Below are positions 23,990 through 36,971 of a DNA stretch of 64,000 nt, piece by piece. The translations under genes and the position numbers were made by a program. Position 1 is the first letter of the stretch. Every line of letters begins with the position of its first letter. Under the pieces are notes generated by a model. That model was not told the DNA's origin and searched no databases. It was given only the letters and a program-made list of their open reading frames with translations. Origin of the DNA: Rhizophlyctis rosea (taxonomy: Eukaryota > Chytridiomycota > Chytridiomycetes > Rhizophlyctidales > Rhizophlyctidaceae); NCBI GenBank assembly GCA_027596075.1, contig JADGJC010000002.1, positions 372,001-436,000 of the forward strand, given 5' to 3'.

Positions 23990-25745
23990 TCACGGCTGGT
24001 TGTCCGGCTCGATCGTGCTTCCGCGCTTGATCTTACCCCAACCAATCAACCTGGAAATCCCCAATTCAGCATGAGATATTCGCAGAAACATTGAGCAAAT
24101 CACCGGACCGTCACACTTACCGCCAGTGCCGGTCAATTCTCCTAGACAAAGCAATCTTCTCATTGATCTCCGTGCAAGCAGGCGCCGTCAGCAGAATCTT
24201 GGCAAGATCCGCCTTGACGCTGATGACACGACCACCCGTTGATGTTGAACCAATGTTGACCATGAGAACCTCGTTCTTTGTCAACTTCTGCACCTTCGCT
24301 TGCTTCTTATCCTCCGTCTTCACACCCAACAGACGCCGCAAAAGGAAGTAGTTGATTTCGAGCTCGGTGAAGATGGCAGGAAGCTTTCCGACAGATCCAA
24401 GCACTTGACCAACAAGACGGTCGGCACGGCAGAGAGTGGGGTCAATCTTTGTTCCAACACCTAAAACGCACGATGGGTTACGTCAGCAAATATGTAAATA
24501 AACAAAGCTCGCAAATAGCATGTCCGTACCAATCAATCCACCAGGAACAGCGAACTTCAAGTCGTTGTTCTCAGCGAAGAGCGAGACAATGCGGGAGAAG
24601 ATGGCACGGCACTTGATTTTCCCCTCACTATCCTTGGACACGATTCCAGGCCTGACTTCAATTTCATCCCCGAGCTTCAAGACACCGCACAAGATAGATC
24701 CACCCGCAACTCCACCCTTCAAATCCGCCACCTCAGCTCCAGGCTTGTTGACGTCGAAACTTCTGATAACAATCAACCGAGGGTGCGACGTGAAGTCACG
24801 TTTTGGGATAGGGATCTTCTTCACGATGTACTCATTGATGGCGTCGATGTTGTATTTGAGTTGGGCAGAGACGGGGATGATGGGTGCATCGTCGGCGACT
24901 GTCCCCTTCACGAAGGCAAGGATGGATTTGTAGTGTTCCTCCGCAGCAGACTCCTTGATCAAGTCGATCTTATTTTGCAAGATGATGATGTGTTTGAGCT
25001 TCATGATTTCGATGGCGGCCAAGTGTTCGGATGTTTGTGGTTGGGGGCAAGATTCGTTTCCGGCAATGAGAAGCAACGCTGCGTCCATTACAGCGGCACC
25101 GTTAAGCATCGTAGCCATGAGAATATCGTGACCAGGGCAATCGACAAAAGACACGTGTCTGAATAACAGGAAGAACATAAGATTGCGGCGCAAACGATAC
25201 CAAAGATACGGTCTCGCGAACCTTTGAAGACGCATTCTCCCCTTGCACTCCGGTCGCTCACACAGGAACCCATCCTCCTTGTCACTCCGGTATGAGCGGT
25301 AGCACCCTGGGCGGGGGCACGCTTCATTGTCGCATTTGAAAATCTATGAGTTCTCGTTAGTATTCTGATTTGAAAATTTGATGAAGCATATCATTCACCT
25401 TCGCGTTAGCGTAACCAAGTTTGATTGTGATGTTACGCTCCAATTCGTTCTTGAAACGGACAGTTTGCACTCCAGAAATCGCTTTGACGACTGTGGATTT
25501 ACCGTGTGCTACGTGTCCGATTGTACCTATTCAGGAAATAACTCAGATCAGTCCGCTGTCGGACACGTGCAACGTCGAGGTTCTCGAATGAAAGCATGCT
25601 GGTAGACCACCGCAATTGTGGTACCACCGGTGCTGAACTGTCCCTCGAAACACCATGTCTCACCTATGTTGATCGTCGCTTGACGGGAGATGACCTCCGG
25701 AGATTGAGGATTTAGCGATGTGACGTCCACTTCGACGGCAGCCAT
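23990..25745 (-). CDS. gcd11: Translation initiation factor eIF2 subunit gamma
   Basis: Exons 25745..25664, 25526..25399, 25343..25222, 25158..24530, 24460..24121 and 24050..23990 give 453 residues. GTPase motifs are clear: GHVAHGKST (G1), VDCPGHD (G3) and NKIDL (G4). A Cys-rich knuckle ([12 protein letters not shown]...CERPECKG) is typical of eIF2 gamma and of archaeal aIF2 gamma. Domains II and III follow ([34 protein letters not shown]). The C-terminus is [14 protein letters not shown]. eIF2 gamma binds GTP and initiator Met-tRNA in the ternary complex. Length is slightly below the human protein and lacks the long N-terminal extension of yeast Gcd11. Confidence 0.97.
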
Positions 25746-26425
25746 TTTGTGCACGTTATTCACGATAAGGAGTATGTGAGTAGGGAGAATGCAAGTTGCC
25801 TGCCCTGGAACTTCCTATATGCTGGATCGGCAGAAATGCCCGTGTGCTAATGGCGAGAGTTGTCGTGTGGATAAGTGACAAGATAGATTTCTGACTTCTG
25901 AGGTGTGTGAGTCAAGGTGGCTGGCTGGATGGCATGAATCAGAATGATGTGGATTGAGTCATTAGGCTATTACCTAAGCCTTCCCAAGGTGCGTTTGCCA
26001 TTGGCCGATGGTTGTGTCACTTGTGAGAGTTGAAATTGGAGGGGAGGTGATTCATTCAATTTCCACCAATTTGGTCGGAATGGATTGTCAGCCCACCACA
26101 AGGCCAAGCCCGCCCAAAGCCCACGCGACCACGATCCGGCCCAGGCTAGAAGCCCACCCTCAGCCCACCCCTGGAGTGCGCCTATTCAGCGATCCGAACT
26201 GGACCAGAAGCCCGAATCATTCCGTCTCAATCCGTCAAAAGATCAAATCAATATAAACAGTTGCAAAAATAACACCACTGACCACACAGGCTAAAAACAA
26301 TAAGTAGGCTGCGCGCACGGCACAACCTTCTGTCTACCCCACACTTGCAACCCTCATACTTCGCGTCGGCATTTATCGAAAAGAACTTTCAACTTCACTT
26401 CCAGCACCCACTTATCTCGATCACC
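25746..26425. promoter_or_regulatory. Divergent region eIF2 gamma / HIG1-domain gene
   Basis: 680 bp with no gene. Around 26090-26180 it carries several short repeats of CCCAC/AGCCCA type, which give it a locally C-rich strand. No promoter motif can be named with confidence. Confidence 0.4.
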
Positions 26426-27233
26426 ATGGTATACAATCGTATGACGGAGGAGGAGAAGGAGTTCCGCCACAACTACACGTTGCGGATGGGACTTGGGAGC
26501 GCTGCCGCTTCGACGCCATTGGCGCTTGGAGGCGCCTGGCTGGCGAACAAATACTCACCTTTGTTCCGAGGGCTGACGCTGCCGTTCAAGGTATGGATTG
26601 GATTGACTTCGTCGGCACGCTCATCCAGCTCGCTAATCATTGAGACAGACAATGCTTGTTATTTGCGTCCCCACCGCTGTCTTCTTCACTGTATCGGACC
26701 GAGCTGCAATTGCTGCGGACAAGCAACTGATGCAACGATTTTCCGTTACGCGCCCTGAAGACGTGATTCGGCCACCGCCAAAGAAAGAATTCAGCTTCAC
26801 CTCTCAGGGCATCAAGGACTGGATTGTGGACAACCGAACCTATGTAGTTGGTACGTTTACCAAATCATTTTATTAATCGTCCCAATCTTGATAACCCAAC
26901 TGACTTGACGCTTCTTAATCACTAGCTTATGGATGGTTGGGTACCGTGGCGGGAATGATGCTCTATACATGGAGGCGGAAGGACATTACCACTAGCCAAA
27001 AGCTCATCAACGCTCGTATGGCCGCACAAGCGCTCGCAATTGCGGGTGTCGCCGGCATCGCGGCCATCACCGCAGTTCCAGAGCCAGCAAATGTTATTGG
27101 TAAGTTCGGGCACCTGGGATTCACTTTCACCTGACGAGATTTACTAAATGCATTTGCAGATCCTCATTTCGAACGTATCGTCAATGCTGATCAGCTTGTT
27201 AATGTGGACAAACCGGCGAGTGCTTCCTCGTAA
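26426..27233 (+). CDS. HIG1-domain mitochondrial protein, Rcf2-like
   Basis: Exons 26426..26590, 26649..26850, 26926..27099 and 27160..27233 give 204 residues. The N-terminal half has two hydrophobic segments (LGSAAASTPLALGGAWLA; TMLVICVPTAVFFTV) and the start TEEEKEFRHNYTLRMG resembles Rcf2. The HIG1 domain is WLGTVAGMMLYTW...TTSQKLINARMAAQALAIA, with the conserved Gln/Arg pattern in the loop. Rcf1/Rcf2 proteins sit in the inner mitochondrial membrane and associate with cytochrome c oxidase and the III-IV supercomplex. Rcf2 assignment rests on the N-terminal extension; a general HIG1 protein is the alternative. Confidence 0.85.
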
Positions 27234-28177
27234 TGGGCGCAATACCAGTTGCGCAATCGTCGTTTCAAAGGGTTTGGATGGGTTCATATAAGGGATTTGG
27301 CGCAAAGGGGTTGTAAAAGCATTTTTTGTAGATTACTTTTGTTATACATCTGTTTATAGTTGTCAAGAACCACATTTGCTTAGCCATGCACGGCATCAAA
27401 TACATAGACATTCAATAGTATTGGTATCGTGTTTCAACTTCCGGATACTCGAAGGCAGCTTGGAGCATGTTCATGACTGGATCAAGAGGCATACATAGTA
27501 GTGGCTTGTGGCTGTGCCACTGATCCATATCCGCTGCCTCGGCCTTGAGAACGCGTCAGGAGTCGAGTCATTTGCTTTGCAGTTTTCATTTCGAAGAGAA
27601 AGCAGCTGCGTGTAAGTAATGCGACACTCTCCCTCACTTTGGACAAGTCTTCAGAGGGAAATTTATCTGACTGTCCTGACTTGAAGCGCTCGTCAGTCAA
27701 AGAATTCAGACGCAGCAGTGAACGCAGTAGTCTTGGTACTGGATTGATTTGAAGTGATTTCCCATCAAAACTATATCGGTTTTACGATCTGTAATTTCGA
27801 CCAGTGTAAAGTAAACAAGGTGGGCTTCCCAATGGACCGATTCTTATGGGAGAGTGCACATCACTGCTCCATGAAGGGGTGACTGTTTCACATTCTCACA
27901 CATTTACGTACCATGACAAATTGGCATGTGATGGATGTTTCTCACCACCGTCATTGAATATTACCGGGGTGAGGGCAAATGATGCTTGTCACATGTGAAT
28001 CATCGCGCCTCCCTTCGTACGTGCCCACTTTCTCACCATTGTGCACCTTGTTTCACTTTATATCCTCAGCATCCCTCTGCCCCCGCATTCGTCGTATCTT
28101 ACCCACTCATCAACAATCGCTTCTTCTCCTGCATATTCATTCCTTTGAAATCTTGGCAATCGTGATCAAGCAGCACA
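27234..28177. other. Intergenic region, no gene recognised
   Basis: Short overlapping frames only. The segment 28020-28177 is pyrimidine-rich and probably promoter and 5' leader of the downstream SDR gene. Confidence 0.45.
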
Positions 28178-29861
28178 ATGACCCAAACCAAATCATTCAA
28201 AGAAGGAGTCGCTTCCACAGCCGTCGCTCTTACCTCCCTACTGTTAACGGCCTACGATTCCGTGACGAACCGCGCTGCTTCCGCCGCCTCGTTCATACTG
28301 TCCATCATTGGTACGTTGATATTCATTTTCAGAAGACGTCGAAATCAGTGTATACTGAATGTGGACCTCCCTCCTCTGTCGGATAGGCGGTCCGCGGGCT
28401 TTGCCAGTGCATGACCCTCGTAAAGAGGCGATTGCTGTTCTCGTCACGGGCGCGTCGGCGGCGATTGGCCACTCCGTCGTGATATCCCTCCTGGAACAAG
28501 GCTACATCGTTTTTTCCGGTGTTCGGACTGTGGAGGATGGGCTGAAAATCGAAAAAGAATGGACTGACGAGCAGGAGAAGGTCCCGGCCCAGCAAACGAT
28601 CAGGCGCAAGGGCAAGTCCATCAGGACCCAGTCCGCCAAGACTCAGGAGGAAGAAGAGGAGAGCGAGACCGACCCGAATGCCCAAGCTCGCAGCAGGCTG
28701 ATCCCCGTCATACTGGACGTCACTGTTGATAAACAAATCAAGAGTGCGGTGGAACTGGTATGCTTGCATATATCCTACCTGCTCTCTTTTAGTACTCAAT
28801 GCGGCTTCGCCATATATAGGTCGATCAGACTTTGCAAGCCCTCAACGCGCAGCTTGTGGGTCTCGTGAATGTGGCAGGTTCACTCGCCCTGTCTCCGGTG
28901 AGTCAATGTCATTTATTGATAAGTTTGGCACGGGGAGTTACTACGAGGGTCACCAGTCTTCCAACTGACATGTCTAAAATCCAGATGGCTTTGGCGGAAC
29001 CAGACATCCTCAACCCGCAATTCGACGTCAACTACTTCGGGGTGATGAAATTGACGCAAGCATTCCTGCCTCATCTCAAGCGCTCGAAGGGCCGCATCAT
29101 CAACATCGGCAGTGTGGCCAGTTTCGTGGTGGCTCCGGGAGTCGGCCCTTACTCGAGCTCCAAAGCAGCACTTGCGGTAGGGGTTGTTTCTTTCTTTTGA
29201 CGATACTTGCCAGATTGTTGATTTCTGATTGCGTCGCATTGGTAGGCGGCGACTGAGGCTTTGCGTATGGAATTGCGTCCATCCGGAATTGGAGTTTCGC
29301 TCGTTGAACCTGGTAGGTTGACCTGTCTGCGTCTAAAAGACTGTCATTATAATGTGAGTACTACTTAGGCTGTATGCGCACCCGCGCGTGGGATCGCGGG
29401 GTGGGCGCCCTTGACAAATTCGCTGCTGGCAAAGCCGGTCCAAACGTCGTCGGTATCGACACTACCAAGACTTACCTGACGGGCTCCGTGATGGAAAAGA
29501 CTCAGACCGCTGGCGGGCCCTCAGGTTCCGCGACGGAAACAAAAACCACGGAAACCACCAAGCGCACCACCAATGAGATCGATGTCTATGCACCGATGTT
29601 GCAGAGTCTCGCGACGTCGTTTGGTGTCGGCAGGATCCTGGGGTACATGTGACACAGCAGGTGGAGGTGCGCCGGCATGATATCCCTTCAGTAGGTTTCC
29701 AAACTACAGTGGCTGACTCTCATCCACAGCACGCCCTTCAAAGTGCCTACCCAAGGCCGAAGTATCTTGCCGGAATCGATGCCAAAGTCGCGGCGACCGC
29801 CTCAAACTTCGTCCCAACTCCGGTCATGGAATACTTTTACAAGCTCCTCATTCGGGGCTGA
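28178..29861 (+). CDS. Membrane-associated short-chain dehydrogenase, frame broken by one base near the 3' end
   Basis: Exons 28178..28310, 28387..28757, 28820..28897, 28985..29176, 29246..29312, 29369..29690 and 29730..29861. A hydrophobic N-terminus (ASAASFILSIIGTLIF region) precedes the Rossmann motif VTGASAAIGHSV. The catalytic Ser/Tyr/Lys are in IINIGSVASFV and PYSSSKAAL. After FGVGRILGYM the frame stops at 29650, but the neighbouring frame continues without a break as VTQQVEVRRH and ALQSAYPRPKYLAGIDAK, a typical SDR C-terminus. The exon total is one base short of a multiple of three; a G4 run at 29640-29643 is next to the break. The family resembles retinol/17-beta-hydroxysteroid type SDRs. 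An acidic-basic insertion (TQEEEEESETDP) after the cofactor fold is unusual. Confidence 0.8.
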
Positions 29862-30180
29862 GTGGCGAAACGGAAAACGCTTTGGAGATAGGCCGTTCGC
29901 TATGCAGAAAAGTGATGCTCATGCGGTAAAGAAGTAGCTTATATGTACATAGGTGTATTCTTCCCTTTGCTGTAAATTGCACAAAATCAGCGTTTATATA
30001 CAAATTGCTCTTGCTTTGCTTTATTACATGGTCGCATCATATTCCATGAGGAACTCAAATTGATCAAATTCCCGCATCCTTAAACTACGTAGCGTGTTTA
30101 CCTTCCCAAAATCCAAAAACATCATACCGCTATACTGCGGACATTGGCGTAAGATGTCGTTAACTACTGTTTAACTCTTG
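29862..30180. other. 3' flanks of convergent SDR and IQCH-like genes
   Basis: AT-rich, no gene recognised. Confidence 0.45.
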
Positions 30181-33100
30181 CTACGCTTCATCAGATTTCC
30201 CCTCCCCACTGAACATCTCGTTCATGGCTTCCAACAAAAACTTCGGACCACCCGTCGCCTCGGCTTCTTCCGGCACCACAAACATACCCCCTTCGACAAC
30301 ACTAGCCCTAGTTGATCCCGCTGAAACCCGCGAAACAGATAGCCGTTCGTAATTTTCCTTAAACTGATCAAAGGAAGGTTGACGTCCAAGAGAGCCTCGC
30401 CTTCCTCTAGGCGGCCGCAAAAGAATCGGTTCCTCTGATGGCTGTCTGGAAGGCGGTTTCATAGGATTTGCACTCCCCTCTCTACTAGCCATGAAGTCCC
30501 GCATGGTTTTCCTCCTAGCTTGACCCGGTGGTGCCGCCGCCGCCGCTTCCCTCGCCCTCAATCTCTCCAGCCGAGCCTCCTCCTCCCTTTTAAGCCTGTC
30601 CGCCCGCCGAACTTGCTTCTCAACGACTTCAAGGTATTTTTCAACGCTCAATCCAGGTTTGATACGGGCTGGGTCAGCAAGATGTTCAGGTAATACAGGT
30701 CCCTCTTTGACGACGTTGTTCCAGTTGGTGTACATTTCGGGTTCCATTTCCTTGGAAGGTATGCCTTCTTTCAGGAGGGCGATGACGTTGGGGTCTGGGT
30801 CACCTGGCTTTCGTAAAACTGCGGCATACAGCCGGGAACGGTAAACGGGGTCGAATTCTTGAATGGATAAGTCGGAGGCGGGGGGAAGTGTTATGATCTG
30901 TTGCAGTCGTTGCTCAAATTCTGTATATTCTTGGGATGGGTCGTAGGCGTTGGGCTCAGGTGGTCTGAGCTCTTCCTCGAGTCGGGCGCTCATGCTTTCA
31001 AGTTGTGGGCTTTCATTGTTGGTCATCTGTTCGTCATTCCGTCGCCATAAGACTGGTGTAGCTTCCAGGGCAGCAAGCGTCGGTGATGATTCCGGGTTCC
31101 GTTTCAAGTTATCCAGCGCCCTTAATCTGACCAGTTCCCAACTTAGATAGCTTGCCACCTCCTGTAAGATGGGTTAAAATGTGACAATTGACCAAAGTTG
31201 CACGTTGAACAACTTGCCGCAAAGTTGTCAGATCCAGGATACCGATTGTTTTCCACCCGTCGCGCAGCCATTACCAAGTTGATCAATAGCATTTCAATTG
31301 CTTGCGTCGATGTTGGGCATATCGTCCTGCAAAACGGATCATTCATGATGGGCCTATCTCATTGTGCTTCCCAGCAAGAAATACTCACATCATGCTAAAC
31401 TTTGCCTCGGATGCTGCCTCCATAGGTGGCAGAAGAGTTCCCTGTCGCCACTGCGATAACATATTAGTCACTTGTTTGGGCGATTGATTCAGTTCAAAAG
31501 ACGGTACTTTATCATCAAACATCATCTCACAATCTGTACATAGCGCCTGGAACGCACGCTGAGGCATGCAGGCAACATTTTCGTGCATCAGATGATTCGT
31601 AAACAATCCACAGCGAGGTTCAAGGATTGCCTCAGCGTCCAATATGCTCTCCCGTATACTTTTCGGATTCGCCCATTTAACTTTGGTCGCAAATCGCAGT
31701 TGCACTTGCTTCGCAATGTTGTGATTGAAGCTGATTTGACCCTTTGTCACATCGTAATGGCCGGTGGTCGCAAACATAATGCATTGAAGAATGGCAAGGT
31801 GTTCGGTATAGTAGGGCTTTATGCCAGTGCACCAGAGCTTTCGACACCCCTGCGAGACGTATCTAGTAAGTGTAGCTCATTCACGCCCATTGTGGTTAGC
31901 GAAGGCCTACCGCTTGTTCATCATACCAGACCAAAAATTCCAACGTGACGTAACCAAATATGCTCCTGCTGAAAAGGAAGTCTCCCATTGAAATGGACGC
32001 ATCTCTCAGTGCAGACGGCGGACAGCTTTGCTGAGTATGTAGGCCTCCCCAATAGCAGTAGGTTGGGATACATATCTGGGCATGGGTCAATCATCTAGTC
32101 CCTGTGAAGCCTGCCTGTAGCATATGCAACTCTACCTGATCTCCTGATCCCAACAAGTCCACTTTTCCATTTGGACGGATGAAGATATGAGAACCGATGT
32201 GCCGAGTCACTGGACTCTGCTTACAGGCACTAACGGACGGAACGGCTTGCACAACGGCACCAAACCGAATCATGCTATTTGCGAAGTGGTTCCATGATTT
32301 GTAAAAGTCTGGTCGTGCAAATTGTGCTTTAACAATTCGGGCGGATACATCTGCAATGGTCAGATCTTCAACCACTGCATTTGGCGGGAGCAGGTCAGAC
32401 GTATCTACATATGGAGCGGATGAGTGGCCACACTTCTCAACTACGGACTGAACCCGGATTGCATACCTACAAAAGCGACCCCACGACCTTCAATTTCATG
32501 ATCGATTTTGAACATCCATCGTGGTATGCGCGGATGTGCCTTGATCAAGTTGATCAAGGATGCGTAAACCTCATGTTCGTTCCTGAATGTATGTGCGCCT
32601 ATTGCATGTTAGTTTCTGCGTTGCTGATCTAAAGTGCGCAATCTTAATCACCTGGCGGTGTCATAACAGGGGACTGATTCAAGAGTTCTTGCTGCGCACT
32701 CTTATCAAAGGGCAGATCCATCGGTTTTTCTAGAGACGCAAGCAATGGGATTCCCAATGCCTACGCATGTGTCAGCACTACTGCAGCAGCTTCCTAACAA
32801 ATCGAACACAGTCACATGTTTTACCGAGCTCAAGCGAACATCTGCATCACCAATTGCACCAGGAACGATGTAGGCCGGTTTCTTTCCGATAATGTTCTTT
32901 ATCTCCCAGATGGTACTAGGACTGATGAGAACGGCAGCAGCTAGTGATGCGTTCTGGTCGAATATGCCTCCAGATTGGGGAACGACAAAACGGAGTCGTT
33001 TGTTGAAATTGGTATTACCAAAGCATAGACCTTCTTGAATTGTCAAACAATGGAGCGTTCCAATAGCGAAATGAGTGAACATACCTAACATCCAATTTAG

Positions 33101-35411
33101 GTAATCTCGGGTTGCGGTATCCATGGTGTATGTTATGTATATGACTTCCACATTTGGATCGCGCAGATCTAATAGACTTCAGCCAAAGTTGGTCGGACAA
33201 GAAAGCAATCAGCATTTCCAAAATGTAAGTCATTACCGTCCCAATTGCCGCAACTGCCAAACTCGAACATTCCCAAACTTCGCTCGCAAATCCTCGTCTG
33301 CACCTAATGAAGGCAGATGAACCACTACCCTGAAACACAATGAGTTCTCTGCACCGGCAAGTATGAAAGTGAGCGTTTCCTTCATACCTCTTTTTTGTGG
33401 CGTACTTTGTCGCCCAGTCCGATTTGAATCTTTCACATAGAATTTGGCACTTCTCGTAATGAACCCGCATCGCGTCCCGCATGCTTTGAGCTAGCATTCG
33501 GCGCTTGAGCTTCCGCCTCCAAAACGCCCACATTACTTCAGCAGCCCGCATGTGCCGTACATAGTCGACATGTGCGTGTCTGAGTTGATCATATTCCGGA
33601 GTCAGAAATTTTCTGCATATATGGGCAAATGATTTCAACACTGAACCTTCTGGCACTCATTCTCCAAGTGGCCTGGATCTTCACAGCAGCAGCCAATGTT
33701 CCATCCAGACCTTTGTAACGCTGTCCCGGTATCCGAAGTATGTTGTATGTCTGAGTGGCACCGCTGGTCAGCCCATGTCCAAAATTGTTGAGGTCAAGGG
33801 CCACATACCTCTTCTGGAGATGAGAAACATGTCACTAAATCTGTTATTGTAATTGGATTTAGAATTGGACGGCGCAATAAGCTTGAGGCTCTGCTCGAGC
33901 TGATCTCAGCGTAGTGGACTGCAACTTCTGATTAGCGTTGACGCGGCCGGACAATTCATTGGGTAACTCACTAGCATAATCTTGACATAGTTTCTCTAGA
34001 AGCTCAATCAAATACACTACAGTTGTCAGAGAAACTCCGACTGCCTTCAGCCATGTTTGGTAGGCGGGGGTCATGGCTACCTTCCCTTTGACAATGGCAA
34101 AGGTAAAAAATGGCCCATCTTGTGATGACCTGGGCGCATTCCCCATCCTGTAGAGCGAGGGAGGCTGTTGGATGGCCGGCCTTTCCAGACGGTTTTCAAA
34201 TGCAACCCGGGCTTGACTCGGCCTTGGCGCGGTAGGAATGCGTATGAATGCAGGTTCGGGGACTTCAAGGTTGTTCAATGAGTGCGTCTAATTGTGCGAA
34301 CGGACAATGTGTGATGAATCAGTGCAATACTGATGAATGGACAAGAACCACTTCATCGTACCGGAGCAGGCAATTCTGTCACGGATGTATGTACCTCAAA
34401 TCTGTTGTGAAATGGTGACCTGGCTTGCTCACGCTTTGCACTAGCTGGACGCAGTAGCGCCTTTTCAGACCGAAGGAGTGGGCGCTTCCCCAAAAGGGAT
34501 GGGGTAAAATCCGCTTCTGCCGGCAGTTGTCCACGCTCAATAAGTGGCTCTACACCTTCGTGCTCAACCTCTGTCAAGCCAGGTACAAATTCGTTCTCCT
34601 CTTTCCTCCAAACGTCATGTACTACAGTGTCATGGTATGGGGACACGCGGCCCGCAAGCAATCGCCCTGAGATGGGTCGACTTGGTGAAGGTGATTGAGC
34701 ATGTAACTGTCTTCCACTCCGCGCTCTACTTTCCTGTGTGCTTTTGCAATGAAATTTTGGCCTTGAGGATACTGGAGAAGTAACTCATATTACCAACACA
34801 TATGGAGGTGCCTTTCCTTTGATTCCGAAAGCCGCTTCTGTGTATGGATGATAAGGTTCTCTTTCCGCTTCCATGAATTCTCGTTAGCACGTTACCGACC
34901 CCATCCATCATCATCCGAACTGTCAGATTCATCTAGCTCCTCGTTCGAAAGGTCTTCAACCACTTTCGGAGGTGCGCTTTTTGCTCTTTGCATGGTTAAC
35001 GATTCTTTGTCTGGATGCAGGGCCAGGTGAAGGATGGAGCTTGACGTAAAATCACGCCGCTGTGGTTCTTCAAGATTCATCATCTTCCAGATTACCGAAT
35101 GTCAGCCTTTTCAATACCTTGTTGACAGCAGATGGCATCATGATATCTACCTGCCTACTAATCCTGCCGGAGGTCCATGGGCGAGGTCTGATAGCAGAGA
35201 CGTCCAACACCGGCGGGCAGATGTCTTCTGACCATAGATGTCGCTGGTGTTTTTGAGCAGATGCATGCTGAGCACTTGATGTTCGAGAGCTGAAAACACT
35301 GTCTCGTCGAGCGCGTGCTGAGAAAGCGGACCGTTTGCGATGGGAGTTTCCATGAAGGACAGTAGGAGACCAAGTCAAAGCCGAAACGGGTCTTTCTTTA
35401 CGGTGTTCCAT
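30181..35411 (-). CDS. IQ motif-containing protein H (IQCH)-like protein
   Basis: Seventeen exons in phase give about 1362 residues. Exons: 35411..35118, 35059..34896, 34728..34395, 34287..33972, 33840..33809, 33750..33647, 33612..33388, 33329..33237, 33176..33085, 33033..32825, 32760..32652, 32598..32467, 32404..32136, 32075..31911, 31849..31389, 31326..31218, 31161..30181. The IQ motif (AAAVKIQATWRMSARR) follows SPEETYNILRIPGQRYKG, as in animal IQCH. Then come RVVVHLPSLGADED, DLRDPNVEVIYI, KPAYIVPGAIGDAD, RWMFKIDHEIEGRGVAF and FGYVTLEFLVW, an ATP-grasp-like order. The C-terminal 327 residues add a charged coiled coil and a Ser/Arg-rich tail not expected from IQCH. In mammals IQCH is a calmodulin-binding sperm protein; a zoospore flagellum role here is inference. 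A second possible start is 35429. Confidence 0.8.
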
Positions 35412-35696
35412 TTTTGCAACTTCTAACAAGAGCGTTTGATGAGTGCTGATTTAAAGGAAATAATCGATGAAAGAAAGATGAGCCAGTATGAGCACGAGTT
35501 GTGCACACACATTAGGAAAACGAAGGCGATGCAGTGTCCGACTGGCGGTGCGACGCGAGGGTGCAGACATGGCTGTGCCACACCCACGCCACACCTGCGA
35601 TGACGTGCTTCACCTCCGTGTGACAAATGCCAGACTCCCCCTCAACTTTTCATTCCTTCATTCGCATTCGTGATCTGTCCACGAAACCGATTGAAC
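35412..35696. promoter_or_regulatory. Short divergent promoter IQCH-like / cysteine synthase
   Basis: Fewer than 300 bp separate the start codons. A CGATG...TGACGTG stretch lies at about 35590-35605. No TATA box is clear. Confidence 0.35.
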
Positions 35697-36971
35697 ATGT
35701 TTGCTCGCCGCGCAGTAGCCCGTTTGTACTCGACGGCCATAACAGCCGCGAAACCTGTTGACGGTTTTGTGGGTGCCATCGGTAATACCCCATTAGTCCG
35801 AATCGACTCTCTCAGCAAACGAACTGGATGTGAGATCTTGGGTAAAGCAGAATGGATGAACCCAGGTGAGTAGTGTACCGTGCACTTGTCCAAGTGCTCG
35901 AAGTATACATATATTGATGTCATCTTCGTTCGCAGGCGGTTCGGTGAAGGACCGTGCAGCGTTATTCGTTGTGAAGGACGCGGAGGAGCGTGGGCTTCTG
36001 AAGCCTGGCGGGACTGTTGTCGAAGGAACTGCGGGGAACACGGGCATTGGTCTGGCGCACGTTTGTCGGGCAAAAGGATATAAATGTGTTATGTGAGTTC
36101 ATGATTGATCTGTAAACTTGCGCACTGGTCTCATACCCGGCACCCTTGACATTTTTCCAGCTACATGCCCAATACACAAAGTCAAGAAAAGATTGATCTA
36201 CTACGCATGCTTGGCGCTGACGTACGGCCTGTGGCCGCAGTTCCCTTCACCGACCCTGCAAACTACAACCATCAGGCCCGAGAGTACGCAGAATCTTTGC
36301 AAAATGCCGTGTGGACAAACCAATTCGACAACGTACGGTGATATCTTCACGTGGTCGCCCTTTCAAACATCGCTGACTCAATCGCTCCTGCACAGATTGC
36401 GAACCGCCGTGCCCATATTGAAACCACTGGTCCGGAGATTTGGTCCCAAACTAATGGCAAAATCGATGCTTTCACCTGCGCAACAGGAACGGGCGGCACA
36501 CTGGCGGGGACGACCCGTTATTTGAAGGATATCTCTCAAAACCGAGTAAAGTGCTTCCTTGCTGATCCTCCCGGATCCGTCTTGTACGCATACCACCAAA
36601 CCGGTCAGCTAGAACGCACTGGCGCATCATCTATCACCGAGGGAATAGGGCAAGGGCGACTGACGGACAATCTTGCACCGGATTTCAAGTTGTTGGACGG
36701 AGCAGTGCATATTCCCGATGAGGAGACGATTGAGATGTTGTACCGTTTGCTGGATGAGGAAGGGCTTTTCATTGGGGCGAGCTCTGCTTTGAATGTTGTG
36801 GCTGCGGTCAAGGTTGCGGAGAAATTAGGGAAGGGAAAGACGGTTGTTACGATGATCTGTGATGGCGCGTACCGGTATCAATCGCGGTTGTTTAGTCGCA
36901 AATGGTTGGAGGCAAAGGGGCTATTTGAGGCGATTCCGGAGCATTTGAGGAGATACGTTTCATTACCATAG
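35697..36971 (+). CDS. Cysteine synthase (O-acetylserine sulfhydrylase), mitochondrial type
   Basis: Exons 35697..35865, 35936..36092, 36161..36332 and 36396..36971 give 357 residues. The N-terminus [15 protein letters not shown] is a mitochondrial-type leader. The PLP-dependent fold type II core follows: [19 protein letters not shown] with the Schiff-base lysine, [13 protein letters not shown] for substrate binding, and the GTGGT phosphate-binding loop. The distinct [12 protein letters not shown] segment and [10 protein letters not shown] end match fungal cysteine synthases. It makes cysteine from O-acetylserine and sulfide; cystathionine beta-synthase is less likely because the N-terminal heme and C-terminal CBS domains are absent. 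Confidence 0.95.
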
